A DNA stretch of 23,563 nucleotides from JAJOKK01 sp965370555 (GTDB lineage: Bacteria; Bipolaricaulota; Bipolaricaulia; UBA7950; UBA9294), in the NCBI GenBank assembly GCA_965370555.1, contig CBDUVB010000022.1, positions 1-23,563 on the forward strand. The letters are read 5' to 3'. A program made the translations under genes and the position numbers. Each line of letters opens with the position of its first letter. Positions within the stretch are counted from its first letter, which is position 1. Positions 14,571 to 20,383 of this stretch are shown here, piece by piece. The notes beneath the pieces are model-generated. The model was not told the DNA's origin. It did no database searches and worked only from the letters and a program-made list of their open reading frames with translations.

Positions 14571-15386
14571 ATGTTTCACATCACCAACAGGTGCAGGTTG
14601 GCCTGTCCGTATTGCTTCGCTGAACGGAACGATCTGGATTTTCCGGCCAAATCATCTGTGCGGATGGCAAATCTGTTTCGGATTCTTGGCATCCAGAAAA
14701 TAGACATTTCCGGGGGAGAGCCGCTTCTTCACGAGGGACTTGAAGCAATCATCGCCGGAGCAGCTCAGCAAGGCATCAGGCTGACGATCACGACCAGTGG
14801 AGTCGCACCCCAATCCGCGATTCGCTTCCTTCTCCGGAATGTTGATAAATTCTGCCGAGTGATTGTGAGTATTGATGGCCCATCTAGTGATGAGCATAAC
14901 GCTCTACGCGGGAGTGAAGAAGCCTGGGACTCCGCTGTTAACCTCGTGCGGGAGCTCGTGGCGCTAGGCAAGAGAGACTTCCTGCGAGTAAACACTGTCG
15001 TTACACAACCATTTGTTCGCAACCAGTGGGTGGCACCGATGAGTGAGGTTGTGCGCTCTCTTGGGGTCTCCGAGTGGTGCTTGATACAACCACATCCTGC
15101 AAATGAGAAGGCCCGATTCTCCAAGTTTGCCGTTTCCTTGGACGATTTCCAACGCACTGCAAATGTAGCATCCCCGTCTCTTGGATCCATGAGATTGCTT
15201 CTTCGCCCGCGCACGATGTACTCGGAGTACTTCGTCCTGAACCCTGAAGGGGATCTTACCCAGCATTCATCATCGTCAAAGGAGCATTTTCACCTGAATT
15301 TGCTAAGAACTAATCGAGCAGAGCTCATTCGCAAGCGCGCTGAGTTCTGTACAATCGTACCGCTAGTTGAGGAGGGATCGCTATGA
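14571..15386 (+). CDS. Viperin-like radical SAM enzyme (candidate prokaryotic viperin)
   Basis: The protein has the radical SAM cluster motif C8-x3-C12-x2-C15 in FHITNRCRLACPYCFAE and the SAM-binding DISGGEPLL. Several features fit viperins better than generic radical SAM enzymes: the histidine in FHIT before the cluster (NYHFT in viperin), CF after the third cysteine, RVNTVVTQPFV (KINSVINRFNV in human viperin), EWCLIQPHPA (RWKVFQCLLI) and MYSEYFVLNPEG (MKDSYLILDE). Viperins convert CTP or other NTPs to 3'-deoxy-3',4'-didehydro nucleotides that stop phage transcription. ATG 14571 gives 271 residues but has only a weak ribosome site. The frame is open back to ATG 14379, overlapping the kinase by 139 nt, so the true start is unsure. 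The stop overlaps the next start by 4 nt. Confidence 0.78.
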   Translation: MFHITNRCRLACPYCFAERNDLDFPAKSSVRMANLFRILGIQKIDISGGEPLLHEGLEAIIAGAAQQGIRLTITTSGVAPQSAIRFLLRNVDKFCRVIVSIDGPSSDEHNALRGSEEAWDSAVNLVRELVALGKRDFLRVNTVVTQPFVRNQWVAPMSEVVRSLGVSEWCLIQPHPANEKARFSKFAVSLDDFQRTANVASPSLGSMRLLLRPRTMYSEYFVLNPEGDLTQHSSSSKEHFHLNLLRTNRAELIRKRAEFCTIVPLVEEGSL

Positions 15387-15703
15387 CTGATGGAATTCGG
15401 ATCACCAACCCGGAGGCGTCTAAGGAGGTCGGCTTTTTTCTGGACCAGGTGTACAAGACCCTAAACGCACGCCATCCCGGTCAGGTTACAAAGGAGACTG
15501 AACCCGGTGAAGGGAAGGGACCTGTGCTTGTCGCGATTCTCGTAGCTGTTGGAACAGGGATTGCCGCCAACGCCGTTTACGATGTCCTTCGACTAGTCTA
15601 CCGGAAGGTGCAATCGCGCATGTCAGGCGAGGAAACGGTGATTGTTAATGGTGAGCGCATCAAGTTATCAACGCTCCATATGCTTCGTAAAAAAGGTGAA
15701 TGA
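15383..15703 (+). CDS. Small single-helix membrane protein between viperin-like and caspase-like genes
   Basis: The 106-residue product has a soluble N-terminal part (about 1-45), one strongly hydrophobic helix near 47-66 (GPVLVAILVAVGTGIAANAV), a basic segment (LRLVYRKVQSRM), and a short C-terminal tail ending VIVNGERIKL and LRKKGE. No family is recognised. ATG 15383 follows AGGAGGG by 6 nt and overlaps the radical SAM stop; its own stop overlaps the caspase start in the same ATGA manner. Such coupling suggests it works directly with the caspase-like protein, for instance as a membrane target or pore activated by cleavage, as known for small proteins beside some bacterial proteases. That role is inferred from context. 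Confidence 0.7.
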   Translation: MTDGIRITNPEASKEVGFFLDQVYKTLNARHPGQVTKETEPGEGKGPVLVAILVAVGTGIAANAVYDVLRLVYRKVQSRMSGEETVIVNGERIKLSTLHMLRKKGE

Positions 15704-17715
15704 CGCAAGTGACAACGCACGATATGAGGCTGCTTGCCATTGGTATCGCTAGCTACCCCAACGCCGCTGACCTCGAGTGTCTGGACTCAGTCGCTCAGGA
15801 TCCGCATTTGCTGTATGACGCCTTGAAGGCCGCGACTGATACGCGTTTCGACGAGCACGGAAGTGTTTCAATGGTGGACGTGAGTGCTGGAACAGTAAAG
15901 CTGCTCCTTCAGAGCCTCACAAACCAAGCGGATGAGATTCGGACGCTAGTCATCTACTTCAGCGGACACGGAACGGACTCAGACAATACTCTTCGACTCC
16001 ATTTTACAGATAGCGAAGGCTCCGAAAAGACGATAGGGACAATCGCAGTCACAGAGCTGCACGACCTCATACCTGAGCATATCACGGAGATCCTTCTGAT
16101 CTTGGACTGCTGCCACGCGGGGTTCGCAGCCCCTCTCTCCGCGTCATCTGATCCACTCCTTCCATCACGTTGGACGATCCTGGGGGCAACACCTCTATTC
16201 GCTACTTGTCAGACAGGGGAGGGGGGCACCAGCCCGTACACCTCGGCACTTGCGCTCACGCTCCGTAGGAAAAAGGAACTCGGTGAACGTATCACAGCCC
16301 TGAGCTTGGATGAAGCTGTAAGAAGGAACAAGGATATCGACGAGCCCCCTGTATTGTACCTTCGAGGAGAAATGGGGGATCTTGTTCTCGCAAAACCGTC
16401 TGCCGAAGGCCATAGGAATACGCCGTTCCCCAAGCGATTCCAAGCGGCACTCTTAACGGCGAGCTATCAAGAAAGGGAAGCTCTCTGGTACGCGCTTGGG
16501 CACGAAGACGAAGGAACGATTGTAAACGTGTTCGCTGGCCTTCTCGCGAGTCAATCCACAGTAGGATCGCCGGGAATCCATGAACCGCTTTGGATCGTCC
16601 GCAGAGCCGCGGGGACAACTCTTGCCCAGATCCAGCACCTGCAAGACTTAAAGAAGGATCTCTGCCTCAGACTCCTTCGGAGCCCCGATTGGATGGATCA
16701 GTGCATCGGCGTCATTGGTTGTAGATACGACCTCCCGGAAGAGACAGCCCTGTTGACAGAAGTACAGCTGTTGCTTGAGGTCGGTAGTCGCATGGATGTC
16801 AAGTGGCTTGCGTTCTTGTATCTCGCTGACACGGCCCGCAAAGGCCTTGCCACGCTGGACGGACATAGACTCCGTGCAAGTGGGTTGCTAGAGACCGCCT
16901 GGGGAGCTTGCGAAATATGGGAGCATTACTGTCGAGACCTAAAAGAATGTGAGCAAGCAGATCCTGAGTGGCTACTTGATCTCTGCACGGTGGAATCACA
17001 GAGAATTGCGTTCTCGACGCTCGCTGCTCTGGAGATCCGCGATGCAGGAGAGGCAATCCCTGCCGCAATCCAAGACAACGCAAATCAGGAAATCCTAAAG
17101 TCAACTCTTCTGTCGAGTATTGCTCTCACAACCGAGCGGGGTGTGTATCGCGGCAAAGGGATCACGAAATGGCTCGATTCCAAGCTTCTCGGCGTCTGGC
17201 GGGGGGGAGTGGCCGATCAAAATTGGCCATTGCTACAGAATCTTGCTCCCGCTCAGCTTAAGCAAGTGCTCGGTCTGTCGAGGTTTCTTCCTCGGGTCTC
17301 TTCACGGATGTCAATCTTCCAGGCTGCTCAACTTGCATGTATTCACTTCGCAGAACACAGTCAAACCTTATCCTGGGGATTCAAGGACCTGCATCTGTGG
17401 GTCAGGAGGACAGCCGTTATGTGGCTGCACCATTGTAGCTTTCAGAGTACCCCTGACCACCTTCGAGATTTGCAGAGCGCTCTGGAATCGCCTTTCCCTG
17501 ACCAGATGCCGGGATTGCTTGATCTCACACATCGAGTGCTCGTATTGGCGCGCCACTGGGATCTTCCGATCGAGAAGCAACAGAGATTAGTGCATTCCAC
17601 GGCTTCGAGATTCTCTTTTGTGGAACATGAGGCCATGCAGAGATGTCTGAACAATGATCTATGCAGAAGCGACGCCCTAGTCGCTCCTCTGCATGGCCAA
17701 GGGTGTCCGATGTAG
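15700..17715 (+). CDS. Caspase-like (peptidase C14) protease with long C-terminal helical region
   Basis: Residues about 8-230 form a caspase/metacaspase domain: the N-terminal strand LLAIGIASYP, the histidine motif VIYFSGHGTD with H90, and the cysteine motif LLILDCCHAGFA with C138 as likely nucleophile. The TILGATPLFATCQTGEGGTS and PYTSALALTL segments match the usual ending of the domain. The remaining 440 residues are rich in leucine and tryptophan helices without a recognised motif; they could be HEAT-like repeats that sense a partner. Bacterial caspases are found in abortive-infection systems where cleavage of a partner kills or halts the infected cell. ATG 15700 overlaps the previous stop by 4 nt. 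It is the last gene of the rightward operon, followed by a hairpin-rich gap but no clear terminator. Confidence 0.88.
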   Translation: MTQVTTHDMRLLAIGIASYPNAADLECLDSVAQDPHLLYDALKAATDTRFDEHGSVSMVDVSAGTVKLLLQSLTNQADEIRTLVIYFSGHGTDSDNTLRLHFTDSEGSEKTIGTIAVTELHDLIPEHITEILLILDCCHAGFAAPLSASSDPLLPSRWTILGATPLFATCQTGEGGTSPYTSALALTLRRKKELGERITALSLDEAVRRNKDIDEPPVLYLRGEMGDLVLAKPSAEGHRNTPFPKRFQAALLTASYQEREALWYALGHEDEGTIVNVFAGLLASQSTVGSPGIHEPLWIVRRAAGTTLAQIQHLQDLKKDLCLRLLRSPDWMDQCIGVIGCRYDLPEETALLTEVQLLLEVGSRMDVKWLAFLYLADTARKGLATLDGHRLRASGLLETAWGACEIWEHYCRDLKECEQADPEWLLDLCTVESQRIAFSTLAALEIRDAGEAIPAAIQDNANQEILKSTLLSSIALTTERGVYRGKGITKWLDSKLLGVWRGGVADQNWPLLQNLAPAQLKQVLGLSRFLPRVSSRMSIFQAAQLACIHFAEHSQTLSWGFKDLHLWVRRTAVMWLHHCSFQSTPDHLRDLQSALESPFPDQMPGLLDLTHRVLVLARHWDLPIEKQQRLVHSTASRFSFVEHEAMQRCLNNDLCRSDALVAPLHGQGCPM

Positions 17716-17786
17716 CTAGCGACGCATGTAGGTCGGGAGACCTCTCGCACACACTGGTAGGTCTTCCACCAGTTAGTTGCAGGGCC

Positions 17787-17925
17787 TTGGGGCCTGGTCT
17801 TTATTCTTGGTGTTTCGCTTCTTCCTTCCCAAAGATGCAAACATAGCTGGATGAAATAGAAGGCGAGGCGGCAGTTCAGAGCGAGCAGTACCTTATTACA
17901 GGTCTGCGAATCCCACGAGTCACTG
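17787..17925 (+). repeat. Dispersed repeat, copy 1 (internally deleted)
   Basis: The core begins TTGGGGCCTGGTCTTTATTC and ends near CCCAAAGATGCAAACATAGC, with weaker similarity to copy 3 continuing (GGCGGCAGTTCAGA, then GAGCAGT and ACAGG/CTGC). Compared with copies 2-4 it lacks about 29 bp between two CCTT tetramers, the part containing the inner CCAGGCAAATACCGGC, so the 7-bp stem seen in copy 2 is lost. Confidence 0.8.
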
Positions 17926-18132
17926 GGCTTGCAGTGATCAACGGGCAATAGACATATCACCTCAAGAGACGCTAGGCTGTAGCTTTCAACTTGGGCCTCG
18001 AGCTGATGGGCTCCTCCGCATCATCTCGTTTAGTCGGTATCTTGCGATTACGGTTTCATGCGGCAACCATGTGCTTCGCGCTGATGGTTGGAGACCGACG
18101 TCTCCAGTTGCAAGGCAAATACGATTTACGGC

Positions 18133-18158
18133 TTGTAATATTTGTAAAAGACTTGTAA
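18133..18158 (+). promoter_or_regulatory. Triple TTGTAA repeat upstream of the second TA locus
   Basis: TTGTAA occurs at 18133-18138, 18142-18147 and 18153-18158, about one helical turn apart (9 and 11 bp). The last copy ends 20 bp before the ATG at 18179. Regular phasing ahead of an AbrB-type antitoxin gene fits an autoregulatory operator overlapping the promoter. I could not place a good -35/-10 pair. Confidence 0.4.
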
Positions 18159-18178
18159 AATTAGCGCAGGTGATTGTG

Positions 18179-18406
18179 ATGAGAACGACTGTGACGAAGA
18201 GAGCTCAGACAGTAGTCCCGGCGGAGATCCGCGCCCGATACGAAATTAAGGGAGGAGACCTGCTGGAATGGATCGATGACGGGAAGAGCATCAAAGTAAT
18301 CCCCATCCCTCGTGATCCGGTCGCGGCCCTCAGAGGGTCCGCACGCGGTGAGGGGTTAACTGCCAAGCTCCTGGAGTCCCGCGATGATGATCGCAAGCGT
18401 GAGTGA
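18179..18406 (+). CDS. AbrB/MazE-type antitoxin of second PIN module
   Basis: The 75-residue protein starts TTVTKRAQTVVPAEIRARYE, the typical swapped-hairpin AbrB DNA-binding motif, followed by GGDLLEWIDDGKSIKVIPIP and a charged tail (ESRDDDRKRE). ATG 18179 is preferred because AGGTGA lies 5 nt upstream; the frame is open 36 codons further upstream, but that part has no ribosome site and no family similarity. It overlaps the PIN toxin gene by 23 nt. Its role is to bind and neutralise that toxin and to repress the operon. Similarity to the antitoxin at 8948 is limited to the fold. Confidence 0.9.
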   Translation: MRTTVTKRAQTVVPAEIRARYEIKGGDLLEWIDDGKSIKVIPIPRDPVAALRGSARGEGLTAKLLESRDDDRKRE

Positions 18407-18800
18407 CGAACGCTACCTTCTTGATACGTCAGCGGTGCTTACATTCCTCGAAGACGAGGCCGGAGCGCAGCGGGTGGAAGAGATCATCCGTGCGAGTCGA
18501 GCGGTTATCCCGTTTCTGGTGCTGTTGGAGACCTACTATATCAGCCTGCAGGAGACAACTGAGGCGATTGCCGAGAAGCGCTATGCTTTGCTGAAGCAGC
18601 TTCCCGCGAGGTTCTTATACGACGTAGATGAGCCGACGTTACTGACTGCTGGACGATTCAAGGCGCGGCATCGCCTTTCGCTTGCCGACGCTCTTATTGC
18701 CGCGTTCGCTGTGCGCGAAGGAGCTATCCTTGTGCATAAGGATCCGGAGTTCAAATCGCTATCCAAACAGGTGAAGCAGGAAACGCTCCCATACAAGTGA
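18384..18800 (+). CDS. vapC: PIN-domain ribonuclease toxin, VapC-like
   Basis: The 138-residue product carries the PIN acidic residues: D14 in YLLDTSAVLTFLE, E49 in LVLLETYYI, D102 in LSLADALIAAFA and D120 in LVHKDPEF. It would be an Mg2+-dependent RNase held in check by the upstream antitoxin. The start at ATG 18384 has GGAG 7 nt upstream; ATG 18387 and GTG 18399 are in frame. It differs in sequence from the PIN protein at 8565, so the two modules are not a recent duplication. The second dispersed repeat begins about 35 bp after its stop. Confidence 0.92.
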   Translation: MMIASVSDERYLLDTSAVLTFLEDEAGAQRVEEIIRASRAVIPFLVLLETYYISLQETTEAIAEKRYALLKQLPARFLYDVDEPTLLTAGRFKARHRLSLADALIAAFAVREGAILVHKDPEFKSLSKQVKQETLPYK

Positions 18801-18834
18801 CACGACGTTGAAGGAAAGAACCCCGTCTTAGGTG

Positions 18835-19080
18835 TTGGTGCCTGGTCTTTATTCTTGGTGTTTCGCTTCTTCCTTGCCAGGCAAATACCGGCTGAAAAGA
18901 GATCCTTCCCAAAGATGCAAACATAGCTAGATGGAATAGAGAGCGGAGCGGCAGACAGGCGACGCACAGGCAGCCCCGTCAAGTAGACATTCTACTTAAC
19001 AACGGCATGCCCGCCCCGTGAAGCAAGTCCAATCCTTCTACTTCATGGGGCCCATCATCTGTAAAAATCAATGGTAGACC
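18835..19080 (+). repeat. Dispersed repeat, copy 2
   Basis: The core runs from TTGGTGCCTGGTCTTTATTC to CCCAAAGATGCAAACATAGC (18835-18928) and includes a 7-bp stem TGCCTGG / CCAGGCA. Similarity to copy 3 continues through AAGTAGA-CAT-TCTACTT (near 18980-18996) to CATCATCTGTAAAAATCAAT (ends near 19072). Compared with copy 3 it has about 45 extra bp containing a 10-bp hairpin (19014-19050). Confidence 0.85.
19014..19050. repeat. Hairpin within repeat copy 2
   Basis: CCCCGTGAAG (19014-19023) pairs with CTTCATGGGG (19041-19050) with one G-T wobble across a 17-nt loop. The corresponding segment is absent from copy 3, so it may be a small insertion or a part lost from the other copy. No T-run follows, so termination between the convergent TA operons is not assured. 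Confidence 0.55.
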
Positions 19081-19123
19081 CCTTTCTGTGCAACACAAGA
19101 ATTGAGTGCAGATCGCTACAAGC

Positions 19124-19504
19124 TCAAGGTAACTGCAGCGTAATCTTGAGGGCTTGCTCGATTTGGCGCATCGTATCGGGCTGAAGTTCACCCAAGCGCA
19201 AGAACAGTCGAATCTTGGCCACCGCCCGAATCTGTCCCGTCAGCACCACCGAATCCTTGGTGAGCCCACCCTCCGGGGCCTTTACCAGAACGTCACTCGG
19301 ATAGGACCGAGAAACATGGCGCGCATCGGTCAACGGGCAGACAACAATCACCGGGCTAGCCTGATTGATCGCATCGCGCGAGACGACCACCGCAGGCCGG
19401 GTGCCTCGCTGCTCCGAGCCTTCCACAGGATCGAGCCGTAACGAATAAATCTCACTGCGGCGGGGAGGCGACCCTGCAGACGCTTGAGGCGGAGAAAAGC
19501 TCAT
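19124..19504 (-). CDS. mazF: MazF/PemK-family endoribonuclease toxin
   Basis: MazF-type toxins cut single-stranded mRNA at short motifs and stop growth. The 126-residue product shows the family pattern RRSEIYSLRLDPVEGSEQRG, then TRPAVVVSRDAINQASPVIV and VCPLT, followed by the VLTGQIRAVAKIRL strand and a C-terminal helix. The N-terminus carries a 15-residue Pro/Ser/Ala extension whose start is uncertain, though ATG 19504 overlaps the antitoxin stop by 4 nt, which supports it. It lies on the minus strand, facing the second PIN module. Confidence 0.92.
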   Translation of the reverse strand: MSFSPPQASAGSPPRRSEIYSLRLDPVEGSEQRGTRPAVVVSRDAINQASPVIVVCPLTDARHVSRSYPSDVLVKAPEGGLTKDSVVLTGQIRAVAKIRLFLRLGELQPDTMRQIEQALKITLQLP

Positions 19505-19779
19505 GATTCCTGGCCTTCACCGAGCTGGTATGCCTCCCAGTCGGAATTCTCTAACTCTTGGGTCACCTGCAACGCCAGCCTCTGGTATGCTTCATCCTCG
19601 GCCATCGTCTTGAACCGGGCATCGATCTCGGCCTCTTCCAGCCTGTGGAGATACACATCAATCGCTTGGGTAATCAGTTGGTTGCGGCTGCGGGCTGCCC
19701 CCCGCTCAACGGCCATATCGGCCCACTTCACCAACTCCCCGGGCAGATCGACCGTCAAACGCGTCTTTGCTCCTTTCAT
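19501..19779 (-). CDS. Ribbon-helix-helix antitoxin of the MazF module
   Basis: The 92-residue protein has an N-terminal ribbon-helix-helix domain (TRLTVDLPGELVKWADMAVE, then ARSRNQLITQAIDVYLHRL), which binds DNA as a dimer, and an acidic C-terminal half (AEDEAYQRLALQVTQELENS) likely to cover the toxin's RNA groove. ATG 19779 has GGGGGA 7 nt upstream. A candidate promoter with TACAAT lies about 42 bp upstream. RHH antitoxins of this type commonly pair with MazF, so the module is functionally mazEF although this protein is not an AbrB-type MazE. Confidence 0.88.
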   Translation of the reverse strand: MKGAKTRLTVDLPGELVKWADMAVERGAARSRNQLITQAIDVYLHRLEEAEIDARFKTMAEDEAYQRLALQVTQELENSDWEAYQLGEGQES

Positions 19780-19820
19780 ATCATGTTCCCCCTGATTTCT
19801 GACCTTGAGCCAGCTTGCTC

Positions 19821-19849
19821 ATTGTATAAAGTGCTATCGAAAAATGCAA
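19821..19849 (-). promoter_or_regulatory. Candidate promoter of the RHH/MazF operon
   Basis: On the minus strand TTGCAT (19849-19844) and TACAAT (19826-19821) are 17 bp apart. The -10 matches 5 of 6, the -35 only 3 of 6. The antitoxin ATG at 19779 is about 42 bp downstream of the -10. Confidence 0.4.
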
Positions 19850-19874
19850 TCACAATCTGAAGGAAGCTAGATAG

Positions 19875-19898
19875 AGCGTTGGTGCCAGCGTTGGTGCC
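19875..19898. repeat. 12-bp perfect tandem duplication at edge of repeat copy 3
   Basis: AGCGTTGGTGCC occurs twice head to tail (19875-19886 and 19887-19898). The second unit overlaps the first bases of repeat copy 3. The other copies are not preceded by such a duplication. Confidence 0.8.
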
Positions 19899-20117
19899 TG
19901 GTCTTTATTCTTAGTGTTTTGCTTCTCCCTTGCCGGACAAATACCGGCTGAAAAGAGATCTTTCCCAAAGATGTAAACACAGTTGGATGAAGAAGATGAC
20001 GGGGGCGGCAGTTCAGAACCGAGCAGTGCTTTTACAGACCTGCAGACCCCGTGAGCCCCCCAAGTAGAATGTCTACTTGACGGCGGACATCATCTGCAAA
20101 ATCAATGATAGATCTCG
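19891..20117 (+). repeat. Dispersed repeat, copy 3
   Basis: Core from TTGGTGCCTGGTCTTTATTC to CCCAAAGATGTAAACACAG, then GGCGGCAGTTCAGA, GAGCAGTGCTTTTACAGACC, the hairpin AAGTAGA-ATG-TCTACTT near 20062-20078, and CATCATCTGCAAAATCAAT. The CCAGGCA arm seen in copies 2 and 4 reads CCGGACA here. It is the clearest long copy. Confidence 0.85.
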
Positions 20118-20148
20118 GTGTACAGCGAGCGCCACAGGACGGATGCCC

Positions 20149-20177
20149 TTGATTTGTCTCCAGTTCGTGGCTATGCT
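20149..20177 (+). promoter_or_regulatory. Candidate promoter of argG-argH
   Basis: TTGATT (20149-20154) and TATGCT (20172-20177) are 17 bp apart, each 4 of 6 to consensus, leaving a leader of about 200 nt before argG. No convincing ArgR box was found. Confidence 0.3.
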
Positions 20178-20230
20178 TCAGCCTAGCATGAAACTGTACG
20201 GAATGAATACTCTTTATCGCAGACGTACAT

Positions 20231-20250
20231 CGGTCGGGTAGCCCTGACCG
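20231..20250 (+). promoter_or_regulatory. Bulged stem-loop in the argG leader
   Basis: CGGTCGGG (20231-20238) pairs with CCC-T-GACCG (20242-20250), an 8-bp stem with a single bulged T and loop TAG. No T-run follows, so it is not a standard terminator. It could be a leader structure or an old transposon end. Confidence 0.4.
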
Positions 20251-20383
20251 TGCGACCATTCCATCTTTCTTCGTAGTTCTCCCTTTCACACGGCACAGGA
20301 GTAACCCGGCCGCCTCGCGCAACTTCGTCAACCCCCTATTCCCTGGCTGATTGTGGCCAAAAAGAAGCATGAAAAGGAGAAAT

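Larger units (their letters stand above)
17716..18178. other. 463-bp gap holding repeat copy 1
   Basis: No gene is convincing here. After the caspase stop there are small hairpins (AGGTC-GGGA-GACCT, and ACTGGT with ACCAGT) without T-runs. The dispersed repeat begins at about 17787. The segment ends with a TTGTAA-rich stretch ahead of the antitoxin gene at 18179. An overlapping minus-strand frame (17442-17960) spans the end of the caspase gene and this repeat and looks spurious. Confidence 0.5.
18801..19123. other. 323-bp gap holding repeat copy 2
   Basis: This gap lies between two convergent TA operons and is mostly made up of the repeat at 18835-19080. It includes two hairpins described separately. 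I see no gene. Confidence 0.6.
19780..20383. other. 604-bp gap between the MazF module and argG, with repeat copy 3
   Basis: The gap holds the MazF-module promoter, an exact 12-bp tandem duplication (19875-19898), repeat copy 3 and the argG leader with a candidate promoter and hairpin. A 143-codon minus-strand frame (20032-20463) runs through the repeat into argG, has no family motif, and looks spurious. Confidence 0.55.

Noticed and set aside
17442..17960. 172-codon minus-strand frame over the caspase 3' end
   Set aside because: It is opposite the well-supported caspase frame and continues into the dispersed repeat; similar short frames appear opposite every repeat copy.
17787..20117. Dispersed repeats as integron attC sites
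   Set aside because: Modules separated by repeats and rich in TA genes suggest cassettes, but I could not find the paired core sites (GTTRRRY type), the modules lie in both orientations, and no integrase is visible.
20200..20220. ArgR operator in the argG leader
   Set aside because: AATGAATACTC resembles half an ARG box, but the second half does not match.
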